From the NCBI RefSeq assembly GCF_015234585.1, contig NZ_JADFCM010000001.1:372001-436000 (forward strand): a stretch of DNA of 64,000 nt, given 5' to 3'. This stretch comes from Pseudalkalibacillus hwajinpoensis (GTDB lineage Bacteria > Bacillota > Bacilli > Bacillales > Guptibacillaceae). The translations under genes were made by a program, and so were the position numbers. Below the pieces are notes generated by a model that saw nothing but the letters and a program-made list of their open reading frames with translations, was not told the origin of the DNA and ran no database searches. This document shows, piece by piece, positions 25,330 through 33,842 of the stretch (position 1 is the first letter of the stretch; the number at the start of each line of letters is the position of its first letter).

Positions 25330-26011
25330 AAAACATAACGAACAACGAAGTCATAAGCTTGTAACCCATCTAAATCCTAAATCACCAATATCAGAACAGT
25401 ATAGAACAATTCGTACAAATATACATTTCACTTCTATTAACGAGACTATGCAAACTTATATGGTCACATCCCCCATGTCTGGTGAGGGAAAAACAACTAC
25501 AATTACCAACCTTGGTGTTGTAATGGCGCAACAAGAGAAGAAAGTATTAATCGTTGACGCAGATACAAGGAAGCCCTCAGTCCACTATTCTTTCCAAAGA
25601 CATAATACAAAGGGACTGACCAATGTATTAACAAGCCAGCTTTCGCTTAGAGGAGCTGTCATATCTACAGCTGTTCCTAACCTTGATATATTGACAAGCG
25701 GACCAATTCCTCCGAATCCTTCTGAATTACTAGCTTCACCACAAATGGAACAACTTCTTAAAGAAGCTTGTCGGCATTACGATATTGTATTGGTAGATAC
25801 ACCGCCAGTATTAATCGTATCTGATGCGCAAATCATGGCCAATCGATGCCACGGTTCTATTTTAGTTGTTAACAGTGGAAAAACGGAGCTGGATTCGGCC
25901 AATCAGGCGAAAGAAGCACTAGTGCACGCGAAGGCAAAATTATTAGGTGTAGTGTTAAATCGCAAAAATAAGCGTAGGGACAAAACATTTTATTATTACG
26001 GTCCACAATGA
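25319..26011 (+). CDS. Bacterial tyrosine kinase (YwqD/EpsB/CapB type), EPS locus 1
   Basis: A 230-aa BY-kinase with Walker A SPMSGEGKT (about residues 51-59), Walker A' VLIVDADTR (76-84) and Walker B IVLVDTPPV (156-164). A C-terminal tyrosine cluster (FYYYGPQ) serves for autophosphorylation. With the preceding adaptor it forms the split kinase of Gram-positive bacteria that controls polysaccharide export and chain length. Start is a GTG with GGGAGG about eight bases upstream. A clear paralogue is encoded at 44543. Confidence 0.94.
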   Translation: MVHKKHNEQRSHKLVTHLNPKSPISEQYRTIRTNIHFTSINETMQTYMVTSPMSGEGKTTTITNLGVVMAQQEKKVLIVDADTRKPSVHYSFQRHNTKGLTNVLTSQLSLRGAVISTAVPNLDILTSGPIPPNPSELLASPQMEQLLKEACRHYDIVLVDTPPVLIVSDAQIMANRCHGSILVVNSGKTELDSANQAKEALVHAKAKLLGVVLNRKNKRRDKTFYYYGPQ

Positions 26012-26035
26012 TAACGTCCTTTTTTCTAAGTTGTT

Positions 26036-26051
26036 GTTCTCTTTGGAGAAT
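26036..26051. promoter_or_regulatory. Degenerate SinR-operator-like repeat between kinase and manC
   Basis: GTTCTCTTTGGAGAAT: the left half GTTCTCT matches GTTCTYT fully, and the right half has two changes. Same 16-base layout as the other sites. Confidence 0.4.
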
Positions 26052-26110
26052 ACAAACAACCTAGATGAAGAACGGTTCATATATATTTATATACAGAAAG
26101 GGGCGCGAAT

Positions 26111-27487
26111 ATGAAGCTTGTATTGTTATCTGGAGGGTCTGGAAAACGATTGTGGCCATTATCGAATGATTCAAGATCTAAGCAATTTCTAAAAGTACTT
26201 AAGAATCGACAGGGTGGCATGGAGTCTATGGTTCAGAGGGTATGGAAGCAACTTAAAGCAGTGAATTTAGATGAATCAGCCTTTGTGGCAACGAGTAAGA
26301 GTCAGGTTGATATGATTCAAAATCAGCTTGGTGGGAGCGTTCCTTTGATAATCGAACCAGAGAGAAGAGATACATTTCCAGCTATTGCATTAGCCGCAAC
26401 ATATTTATATTCGATTGCCGGTGTAGGATTGAATGAAGTAATCGGTGTACTTCCGGTTGATCCGTATGTGCACGATAATTTCTTTCGTAAGGTGAAAGAA
26501 TTAGAAGAGGTGCTGAAGAAATCGGATGCGGAACTTGCGTTGTTAGGGGTGGAACCAACCTATCCTTCCTCAAAATACGGGTATATTATTCCAGAGCTTC
26601 CTCAAAAACCAGGTACTAGCGGTCTAACTGTAAGTCATTTTAAGGAAAAACCATCTGAGACTGAAGCGGAAGGGTTAATCCAACAGAAAGCCTTATGGAA
26701 CTGTGGTGTTTTTGCTTTTAAACTGGATTACATTATCAATTTGCTTGTTCAAAAAGGGCTTCCTATTCATTACGAAGAACTTTCCAAACAATATAGTCGT
26801 CTCTTGAAAACAAGCTTTGACTATGAGGTGGTAGAAAAAGCTGAGAAGATCATCGCTTTACCATACTCAGGGAGTTGGAAAGATCTTGGCACGTGGAATA
26901 CTCTGACCGAAGAAATGTCTACTCTACAAATTGGAAAAGGGAAAATTTGTGATGAATCATCAAACACGCATATTGTAAATGAACTTGATATCCCTGTTAC
27001 AGTTCTAGGTATCCAAAATGCAGTCGTTGCCGTCAGTCCTGATGGTATTTTAGTAACAGATAAATCATCGAGTCCTCGAGTAAAGGATTTAATTAAAGAT
27101 CTGGTGCAGAGGCCAATGTTTGAAGAACGACGATGGGGGTGGTATAGGGTCCTTGATCATGTAACTTATTCTGAAGGGAATGAAGTGCTTACCAAGAGAA
27201 TTGGTGTTTTCGCTGGGAAAAACATTAGTTACCAAAGACATGGACGGCGAAGTGAAGTGTGGACAATTCTAAAGGGAGAAGGACTATTTGCCATAAATGA
27301 TGAAATTCGCTTAGTTAAAGCGGGAGATGTTTTAGAAGTACCAGTGGGTAGTAACCATGGTCTTAAGGCGCTATCAGATATGGAATTTATCGAAGTTCAA
27401 ACGGGAATTGAATTGGTCGAAGAGGATATTGAGCGCCTCTATCTCACATGGGAAGATATAGAAGCTCATTGTGAGTTTTCAAGGTAA
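26111..27487 (+). CDS. manC: Mannose-1-phosphate guanylyltransferase ManC (with cupin domain)
   Basis: A 458-aa protein. The N-terminal nucleotidyltransferase domain has LLSGGSGKRLWPLSN (residues 5-19), and FKEKP is present. The C-terminal cupin with VWTILKGEGLFAINDE and VPVGSNHGLKAL resembles the type II mannose-6-phosphate isomerase part. It produces GDP-mannose, the substrate of Gmd and Fcl encoded 12 kb downstream in the same locus. The Gram-negative ManC core RPWGxY is here RRWGWYRVLD. AAAGGGGCG precedes the ATG. Confidence 0.9.
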   Translation: MKLVLLSGGSGKRLWPLSNDSRSKQFLKVLKNRQGGMESMVQRVWKQLKAVNLDESAFVATSKSQVDMIQNQLGGSVPLIIEPERRDTFPAIALAATYLYSIAGVGLNEVIGVLPVDPYVHDNFFRKVKELEEVLKKSDAELALLGVEPTYPSSKYGYIIPELPQKPGTSGLTVSHFKEKPSETEAEGLIQQKALWNCGVFAFKLDYIINLLVQKGLPIHYEELSKQYSRLLKTSFDYEVVEKAEKIIALPYSGSWKDLGTWNTLTEEMSTLQIGKGKICDESSNTHIVNELDIPVTVLGIQNAVVAVSPDGILVTDKSSSPRVKDLIKDLVQRPMFEERRWGWYRVLDHVTYSEGNEVLTKRIGVFAGKNISYQRHGRRSEVWTILKGEGLFAINDEIRLVKAGDVLEVPVGSNHGLKALSDMEFIEVQTGIELVEEDIERLYLTWEDIEAHCEFSR

Positions 27488-27508
27488 TGAGAGGAGTCAT
27501 GCATGGTT

Positions 27509-27524
27509 GTTCTTTAATAAGAAC
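27509..27524. promoter_or_regulatory. SinR-operator-like inverted repeat, site 3
   Basis: GTTCTTTAATAAGAAC: a perfect left half and one change in the right half, in the 98-base gap between manC and the priming transferase. Confidence 0.6.
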
Positions 27525-27585
27525 GATCGTGCATGTGTAATCTATCAAGCTCTTTCCAATTTACAAGTAGGAGGATGGTAAATCA

Positions 27586-28272
27586 GTGGCTAAGTCTAAT
27601 TTTGAAATGGAAGCGGTGAAATCCTTTCCGACTCCTGAACAGGTGAAACCCGTTCAGTTATCACCAGGATACTATGCAGTCAAGCGACTCACGGATATAG
27701 TTGCTGCACTGATTGCCCTTATTCTACTATCACCCTTACTCGTCATACTAATGCTGACGTATATTTTTGATCCAGGGCCAATTCTTTTCAAACAACGAAG
27801 ATACGGAAAGGAAGGAAAGTTATTTTATATCTACAAATTCCGTTCGATGGTTAGGGATGCTGAACAGGTGTTGAGAAGTGATGAACTTCTTTATCAGAAA
27901 TATGTAGAAAATAACTTCAAACTCGGGCCTGAAGAGGACCCACGAATTACAAGAATAGGTCGCTTTATGAGAAAGACCAGTCTAGATGAAATACCACAGC
28001 TACTCAATGTATTAAAAGGTGAGATGAGTCTAGTTGGTCCGAGACCAATTGTAAATGAAGAACTTCAGGAGTATGGCACTAAACAGAATGTGTTTCTCTC
28101 GGTAAAACCAGGAATGACAGGATATTGGCAAATTAGTGGAAGAAGTGCGGTGGGGTACCCAGAGCGTGTAGATGTTGAATTGTTCTATGTATATAACCAG
28201 TCACTTAAACTGGATCTGAAAATTATATTAGGAACGTTTACGGCCGTTCTTAAGCGTAAGGGCGCTTATTAA
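27586..28272 (+). CDS. Undecaprenyl-phosphate glycosylphosphotransferase (priming enzyme), EPS locus 1
   Basis: A 228-aa bacterial sugar transferase that puts the first sugar-1-phosphate on the lipid carrier. One re-entrant or membrane segment lies at about residues 34-58 (RLTDIVAALIALILL). The catalytic domain has KQRRYGKEGKLFYIYKFRSM, RKTSLDEIPQLLNVL and VGPRP, all diagnostic. Short form, without the four-TM N-terminal domain of WbaP. GTG start with AGGAGG about 11 bases upstream. The sugar cannot be told from sequence. Confidence 0.93.
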   Translation: MAKSNFEMEAVKSFPTPEQVKPVQLSPGYYAVKRLTDIVAALIALILLSPLLVILMLTYIFDPGPILFKQRRYGKEGKLFYIYKFRSMVRDAEQVLRSDELLYQKYVENNFKLGPEEDPRITRIGRFMRKTSLDEIPQLLNVLKGEMSLVGPRPIVNEELQEYGTKQNVFLSVKPGMTGYWQISGRSAVGYPERVDVELFYVYNQSLKLDLKIILGTFTAVLKRKGAY

Positions 28273-28312
28273 GTAAGAGGAATTAAAATTATACTAATGA
28301 GGTGAGCGGAAT

Positions 28313-29065
28313 ATGAAAGGCATTATACTCGCTGGTGGAACGGGGTCTCGTTTATATCCATTAACAAAAGTAACGAATAAACACTTATTACCTGTTGGGA
28401 AATTCCCAATGATTTACCACTCTATTTACAAGTTGAAGGAAGCAGGAATTGAAGACATCTTAATCGTTACCGGGCGAGAACATATGGGTGACGTCGTGAA
28501 TTTACTAGGCAGCGGAGCAGAATTCGATGTTAGCATCACTTACCGCGTTCAAGATCAAGCAGGAGGCATTGCGGAAGCCCTAGGGTTAGCGAAAACCTTT
28601 GCACATAATCAACCCATGGTCGTTATTCTAGGAGACAATATATTTCAGGATAGTATTTCATCTTATGTTCAAAGCTATATCACACAAGGCGAAGGTGCAA
28701 AGTTGTTAATTAAAGAAGTAGAAGATCCCGAGCGATTTGGTGTTCCAGAAATTATTGGAGATTACATTGTTTCAATAGATGAGAAGCCAAAAGTTCCGAA
28801 ATCTAAATATGCCGTAACGGGCATTTATATGTTCGATTCAAGTGTATTCGATATTATCGATACCCTTATTCCATCCGGAAGAGGTGAGCTTGAAATTACG
28901 GATGTGAATAATGCTTATATTGCTCGAGGGGCGTTAACATTTAATACGCTTGAAGGGTATTGGACAGACGCAGGTACACATGCTTCACTTGCAAGAGCTA
29001 ATCTTCTTGTACAGAATATTGACTTCAGCCCACTTTTTGGAAGAGAAACGGCTTTAATTAAGTAG
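28313..29065 (+). CDS. Glucose-1-phosphate thymidylyltransferase (RmlA-like)
   Basis: A 250-aa nucleotidyltransferase with IILAGGTGSRLYPLT (residues 4-18), the HLLPVGKFPMIYH motif and VVILGDNIF. It is shorter than the 290-aa RmlA of Gram-negatives but typical of the Firmicute short form. It should supply dTDP-glucose or a related nucleotide sugar. A RmlD homologue follows, but RmlB and RmlC are not in the window. ATG follows ATGAGGTGAGCG. Confidence 0.85.
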   Translation: MKGIILAGGTGSRLYPLTKVTNKHLLPVGKFPMIYHSIYKLKEAGIEDILIVTGREHMGDVVNLLGSGAEFDVSITYRVQDQAGGIAEALGLAKTFAHNQPMVVILGDNIFQDSISSYVQSYITQGEGAKLLIKEVEDPERFGVPEIIGDYIVSIDEKPKVPKSKYAVTGIYMFDSSVFDIIDTLIPSGRGELEITDVNNAYIARGALTFNTLEGYWTDAGTHASLARANLLVQNIDFSPLFGRETALIK

Positions 29066-29158
29066 AGGTAAGAAGGAGTATATGATGAGAAGAGACTGGA
29101 ATAAAACGCATTATTGCTATTTTCTATGGCCGAATAATTTTTTGAGAAGTTGTGTGAA

Positions 29159-30064
29159 ATGATGGACATTCATGAAATAAAGCAAGCAGAGTCTTTTGAT
29201 CAACCTGTCAAAAAAATCATGGTTTTAGGAGCAGGGGGACAGGTGGGAAAAGAGTTTGTGCGTGTGTTGCGAACATTACCTTATGAAGTTTTTTTCTATA
29301 CGAGAAATGAGCTTGATATTACTCAATATGATAGTGTCCTGAAGAAATGCAAAGAGGTTATGCCTAATATAATCGTGAACTGCGCTGCTTATACAAATGT
29401 GGATCAAGCAGAATGGGAGCAAGAACTTGTCTTTGAGGTTAATGAGAATGCTGTTAAGCGATTAGCAGAAGTGACAAGAGAAATAAATGCAGAGCTTGTT
29501 CATATCAGCACAAATTATGTTTTCGATGGGGAGTCAAGAGTACCTTATACAGAAGACGACCTTCCTAATCCGGTTAACATTTATGGCAGAAGTAAACTTG
29601 CTGGTGAAAATGCGATAAAGAAAACACTCGAAGCTCATTACATTATTCGAACCTCCTGGGTATACGGGTGTGCGGGGGATAATTACTTTGTGAATCTATT
29701 AGAAGCCGCGAAAATACAGGAGACGATCGGTATAGTTGATGTTCAGGTTAGTAGTCCAACATATACAGAAGATTTGGTTTATACAGTAGTGAAATTGATG
29801 GAGACAAAAAAATTCGGCACTTATCATATGACTAACAGTGGCTCGTGTTCTCGATATGAATTTGCATCAGCTGTATTAGAGTTGGCAGGTAAAGAAAAGA
29901 AGCTTGAACGCATTATACCAGATCAGCTAATGGCAAAAAGACCGGCGTATTCAGTGCTCAATCATGAGCAGTTGAGGCGAGCTGGAATGGCACCTCGACG
30001 TTGGAAAGAGGCTTTGTCGGCTTGTATGACAGCTAAAATGGGGGACATAAATGGTGATCAATAG
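29159..30064 (+). CDS. dTDP-4-dehydrorhamnose reductase family protein (RmlD-like)
   Basis: About 301 aa, extended SDR fold. VLGAGGQVGKEF is the NAD(P) motif near the N-terminus, VNCAAYTNVDQAE follows, then STNYVFDG and the catalytic YGRSKLAGE. These match RmlD. The family also includes other NDP-sugar reductases. The start is uncertain: ATG at 29159 or 29162, or TTG at 29150, with only a weak GAGAAG upstream. A small ORF with a better ribosome site (29083-29145, 20 aa) precedes it. The end overlaps the next gene by 14 bases. Confidence 0.82.
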   Translation: MMDIHEIKQAESFDQPVKKIMVLGAGGQVGKEFVRVLRTLPYEVFFYTRNELDITQYDSVLKKCKEVMPNIIVNCAAYTNVDQAEWEQELVFEVNENAVKRLAEVTREINAELVHISTNYVFDGESRVPYTEDDLPNPVNIYGRSKLAGENAIKKTLEAHYIIRTSWVYGCAGDNYFVNLLEAAKIQETIGIVDVQVSSPTYTEDLVYTVVKLMETKKFGTYHMTNSGSCSRYEFASAVLELAGKEKKLERIIPDQLMAKRPAYSVLNHEQLRRAGMAPRRWKEALSACMTAKMGDINGDQ

Positions 30065-31013
30065 TAAAAAGTCTGTGGCCATTATCTTGTTGAATTGGAA
30101 AAGTTATGAGGATACTTCAGAATGTCTGAAGTCATTAGAAAAACTCGACTACGAGCCTTTTCATGTATACATTGTGGACAATCTATCGGGCGACGGTTCT
30201 TATGAGAAACTCATCCAAATATATGAAAACAATGGTTTTTCAACTAATGTAACGTTTATACAATCTGGTGGAAATCTCGGTTTTGCTGGTGGAAATAATA
30301 AGGGTATTAAGCAAGCTTATGAAGATGGGTACGAGTACATCTGGCTGTTAAATAACGATACAACAGTCGATGAACTTGCTCTTCAACCGCTGATTGACGT
30401 TATCGAAAACGATAAACAGATTGGAATAGTAGGATCAAAGATTTACTTCGCTGATACTGGCCTACTTTGGTTTGCTGGTGGGGAGGTTAATTGCTATTCG
30501 GGTTCAACTCATCACATTGGTTATAAGGAAAAGGATCATGGACAATACGATGAAGTGAAGCTTGTAAAATACATTGTGGGATGTAGTCTTTTATTCAGAA
30601 GAGAATTAATTGATTCAATTGGTTATCTAGAGGAAGATTACTTTCTTTATTACGAAGATACTGATTGGAATATTCGAGCAGCCAGAAATGGATGGAAAGT
30701 CATTTATGTACCACAGTCTATTGTTTACCATAAGGTTTCAAGTGCATCTTCTTCTAAAGAAGTAGCACCTTTCTTTGCTTATTATAATATTCGAAATGCA
30801 TACTTGATGATACTTAGGAATGAAGGGTTTCTTGCGAGATTTAGTGCTTTTCTTCATGTACTGTGGAAGGTATTTGAATATCATGTCCGTGTAATTGTAA
30901 AGAACCAAGATAGTAAGCGGAGACGAAGTAGTTTAATTATGCAGGGAGCTCTTGATGGTTTTCGAGCGAGATCAGGTAAGAAGGACCTCCGTATGAAATT
31001 AAAAAATGGATAG
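30051..31013 (+). CDS. Family 2 glycosyltransferase (rhamnosyltransferase-like)
   Basis: A 320-aa GT-A fold enzyme. VAIILLNWKSYEDTSECLKS at the N-terminus, the IVDNLSGDGS region, GGNLGFAGGNNKGI and the metal-binding YIWLLNNDT motif are as in WcaA/RfbF-like rhamnosyltransferases. FLYYEDTDW near residue 203 is the acceptor-side acidic motif. It follows the RmlD-like gene with overlap, which suggests a dTDP-deoxysugar donor. Confidence 0.88.
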   Translation: MVINSKKSVAIILLNWKSYEDTSECLKSLEKLDYEPFHVYIVDNLSGDGSYEKLIQIYENNGFSTNVTFIQSGGNLGFAGGNNKGIKQAYEDGYEYIWLLNNDTTVDELALQPLIDVIENDKQIGIVGSKIYFADTGLLWFAGGEVNCYSGSTHHIGYKEKDHGQYDEVKLVKYIVGCSLLFRRELIDSIGYLEEDYFLYYEDTDWNIRAARNGWKVIYVPQSIVYHKVSSASSSKEVAPFFAYYNIRNAYLMILRNEGFLARFSAFLHVLWKVFEYHVRVIVKNQDSKRRRSSLIMQGALDGFRARSGKKDLRMKLKNG

Positions 31014-31039
31014 GGCGTGGAGAGGGGCAAGAAGGAAAT

Positions 31040-32344
31040 ATGAAGAAGTGGTTGATGGCAAGTATTACGATCTTATTGCTGATAGTTGGGGGTTATCTCT
31101 TTTTGCAAGAAGACAAAGGGCAGCGTACTCCACCAGTTAGTGCAGATGTTGGCCAAGATGTAGTAAAAGAACCAGATCGTATTAATGTTCAAGATTACGG
31201 TGCCAAAGGCGATGGGAAAACAGATGATACTAAAGCGATACAAAAGGCGATCAATGATGGCGCCTATTTATTTTTTCCTGCGGGTACTTATTTAATATCT
31301 GAAACAATCGTACTTGATCATCATAAAGTTCATGGTTCTGGTATGGAGAACACAGTACTTATGAGTAAAGCAGATGCCCCTATTTTTAAGGTGCAAGGAT
31401 CTTTTACTAACATTGAAGATATGACTCTTCAATATGAAGGCTGGTATCAAGAGGAACACCCTGATCGAAATGCGATTGTCTTTGATGGTGAGATCGGTCA
31501 TTCTAATTTTGAGAATTTGAGACTCATTTCTGTATATAGAGGCTTTTATATTCTTCCTTCTAGCGAGAAAGAAAATCATGCTTTCTCATTAAATCTACGA
31601 AATATCTATGTGTTTAACTATGCAAAGAATGCGCTACATTTCATGCCATCTACTGGTGGACTTTCAGGTAGTGTGATGGAGAATATCTATACGCACAATG
31701 GTCTTCGAGATGATCGTTATGATGAGAATGTTATTCCATATGTGTTCGATCATTTCTCTGAGGTCACGCTTATTCAACTTAATGCGGAATGGTCAGATAT
31801 CTCGACTGCTTTCCAGATTAATGACAGTAGAAACGTCGTGATGATTAGTCCTCACATCGAAGGTACAGATTTGTATGAAGATGGTGTTTATTTTGATGTG
31901 CATAATTCTAACGTAAAGATAATGGGAGCTGACTTAATTAATAATGCTGTGCACTCAGACAGTGCTATATTTAAAGCTTACGGTAATTCGAGCTTGTCAG
32001 TCGATGGCGTGCATACAAGGGACACTAACCAGGAGAAGGGAGCACTCTCCATTTTTAGAACCGTAGGGGAAGAAAATAATTCTGCCTATATTGATCGATT
32101 CATTGGAGATATAGAGAAAGTCGGGGCATTGAATGGCCTTGTAAATAATGATGGAACGCCAATATTGAAGCGTTACAATGATCAACAGTTCTATGAGAAA
32201 ATTGGTGTTCACAACGAGAGTAAACTACCTATACCTTCAGAAGCGATGCGAGGAATGGTTGTATTAGTTGAAAACAACCAAAAGGATGAACTTTATATTT
32301 GTGTAAAGGATGGAAACGTATATAAGTGGGAGTTACTTAAATAG
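31040..32344 (+). CDS. Membrane-anchored pectate-lyase-fold protein
   Basis: A 434-aa protein with an N-terminal signal anchor (MKKWLMASITILLLIVGGYL) and the Pectate_lyase_3 start INVQDYGAKGDGKTDDTKAI (about residues 48-67), which begins a right-handed beta-helix. In polysaccharide loci such proteins are lyases, hydrolases or epimerases acting outside the membrane on the product. No catalytic residues can be assigned by eye. A hydrolase trimming polymer at the cell surface is plausible. ATG follows AGAAGGAAAT. Confidence 0.8.
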   Translation: MKKWLMASITILLLIVGGYLFLQEDKGQRTPPVSADVGQDVVKEPDRINVQDYGAKGDGKTDDTKAIQKAINDGAYLFFPAGTYLISETIVLDHHKVHGSGMENTVLMSKADAPIFKVQGSFTNIEDMTLQYEGWYQEEHPDRNAIVFDGEIGHSNFENLRLISVYRGFYILPSSEKENHAFSLNLRNIYVFNYAKNALHFMPSTGGLSGSVMENIYTHNGLRDDRYDENVIPYVFDHFSEVTLIQLNAEWSDISTAFQINDSRNVVMISPHIEGTDLYEDGVYFDVHNSNVKIMGADLINNAVHSDSAIFKAYGNSSLSVDGVHTRDTNQEKGALSIFRTVGEENNSAYIDRFIGDIEKVGALNGLVNNDGTPILKRYNDQQFYEKIGVHNESKLPIPSEAMRGMVVLVENNQKDELYICVKDGNVYKWELLK

Positions 32345-32349
32345 GTTTT

Positions 32350-32365
32350 GTTCTATATAAAGTAC
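32350..32365. promoter_or_regulatory. SinR-operator-like inverted repeat, site 4
   Basis: GTTCTATATAAAGTAC: six of seven bases match the consensus in each half. It lies just after the beta-helix gene stop, upstream of the polymerase promoter. Confidence 0.45.
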
Positions 32366-32445
32366 AACGGGGCGTAAATTAGATCAATTAGGAGTATTTT
32401 AAAGAAAAATAAGGATAATATGACTTAAATCCTTGAATATCATAC

Positions 32446-32474
32446 TTTATCAATCTTTACATTATTAGTATAAT
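32446..32474 (+). promoter_or_regulatory. Internal promoter of EPS locus 1
   Basis: TTTATC (32446-32451), a 17-base spacer and TATAAT (32469-32474), with a SinR-like operator starting ten bases later. It would drive the polymerase and downstream genes. Confidence 0.5.
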
Positions 32475-32484
32475 TTACTCAATC

Positions 32485-32500
32485 GTTCAATATAAAGAAC
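32485..32500. promoter_or_regulatory. SinR-operator-like inverted repeat, site 5
   Basis: GTTCAATATAAAGAAC: right half exact, left half two changes. Same distance from a TATAAT as site 1. Confidence 0.55.
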
Positions 32501-32548
32501 AACAGCTGAGGTATTCATATTTTGGGAGTAAGAGAAGAGGTGAAGGAC

Positions 32549-33838
32549 ATGGAGTTAGATGATAATAAAATCACATCAGAACGTTTTTTACTTCTTTTCC
32601 TCCTTGTATTATTGGTATTTGTCCAGCGTTTGGGAATTACTATAAGTGGAATGGTGATTCCCTTGCTTTTTTGTATAGGCATGCCGATCATACTGCTTCT
32701 ATTCTTATTCAATCGGCTAGTCGTTGATCCTAAGAAGTTCTTTTTGTTCGTTATAGCGCTTGTTTGTGTATTAGTATCAAGTGTCTATTCGATGTTCTTT
32801 ACTTCAACTTTTAGTCTAAACTCTCTCTTATTCTTGTTAACTTTCTACCTACCAATCATTTTTGTTTATCGCGACAGGAAACAATTCTTCTTTTTGCTAA
32901 AGAGTTTTCAAACGGTAATGGTGATGATCACTGTGATAGGTATATTTCAGTTTCTATTTCAATTTGTTGGAGAGTTTATTGACCCTTTTGAAAGTTTGCC
33001 ACCAACGCTTATGCTACAAGGCTACAATACACATATTCCGCTTGTGTTTGGGTCTCCAATCTTCAAATCACATGGAATGTTCCTTCTTGAGCCTTCCTTC
33101 TACTCGAAATTCATAGCAACAGCTATCATTATTGAATTTTTTTATTTCAAAAGGATGAAGATCATTTTGCTCTTTGTTATAGGGATGCTATTTGGCTTTT
33201 CGGGGACCGGGATTATTCTCTTACTCCTAGCGGGAATCCCAATTTTACTACAGATGAAGATGAAGCAGCTTTTACCACTAGCGATTCTTTCTTTAATTCC
33301 TATTATATTTTTTCTTTCGAGTGAGTTTGGAGAATTGATGATTGGAAGGTTGGATGAGTTCACACAACCAGAAAGTAGTGCATATATTCGGTTTGTAGCA
33401 CCTTATCTTGCATACGCGGAATTTATACAGTTAAAAACCTTCGCGACGATCATATTTGGAACAGGTCCAGGTACGATTGATATCTTTCAGGGGATTAACT
33501 ATACATTCAACGAAGCGATTCCTTTAAAGCAAGCGCATAGTATAGCATTTATCAAATTATTAATAGAGTATGGGCTTCTTGGAGGAACGGCGTTTATTCT
33601 GCTAATTGTCTATTCTTTCTTCGCAAATACACATAACAAAGTCCTAGCATTCTGTATGTTTGTCAATTATGTCATTTTATCAGGTGCCTTACTTGAAGCT
33701 GTAACATTCTACCTTTGCTACATCATCGGGATAATGTTCACAGCGGAAGGAGTGGCAAATGCTGAAGAAGTAACACATATGAAATCTACTTCACAACAAT
33801 CGCTACACACCCTGTACTTAATCGATCAAAGGAGGTAA
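32549..33838 (+). CDS. O-antigen polymerase-like (Wzy) membrane protein, EPS locus 1
   Basis: A 429-aa protein with about ten to twelve hydrophobic segments and the central extracytoplasmic loop typical of Wzy/O-antigen ligase-like polymerases (region containing FGTGPGTIDIFQGINYTF). It would polymerise lipid-linked repeat units flipped by the Wzx at 35137. ATG 32549 is chosen for the GAAGAGGTG eight bases upstream. Family sequences are poorly conserved, so the assignment rests on topology and context. Confidence 0.8.
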   Translation: MELDDNKITSERFLLLFLLVLLVFVQRLGITISGMVIPLLFCIGMPIILLLFLFNRLVVDPKKFFLFVIALVCVLVSSVYSMFFTSTFSLNSLLFLLTFYLPIIFVYRDRKQFFFLLKSFQTVMVMITVIGIFQFLFQFVGEFIDPFESLPPTLMLQGYNTHIPLVFGSPIFKSHGMFLLEPSFYSKFIATAIIIEFFYFKRMKIILLFVIGMLFGFSGTGIILLLLAGIPILLQMKMKQLLPLAILSLIPIIFFLSSEFGELMIGRLDEFTQPESSAYIRFVAPYLAYAEFIQLKTFATIIFGTGPGTIDIFQGINYTFNEAIPLKQAHSIAFIKLLIEYGLLGGTAFILLIVYSFFANTHNKVLAFCMFVNYVILSGALLEAVTFYLCYIIGIMFTAEGVANAEEVTHMKSTSQQSLHTLYLIDQRR

Positions 33839-33842
33839 TGAT

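Noticed and set aside
29083..29145. 20-codon ORF with a good ribosome site before the RmlD-like gene
   Set aside because: It is very short, has no recognisable sequence and does not overlap the RmlD-like start in a coupling arrangement; kept only as a note in that entry.
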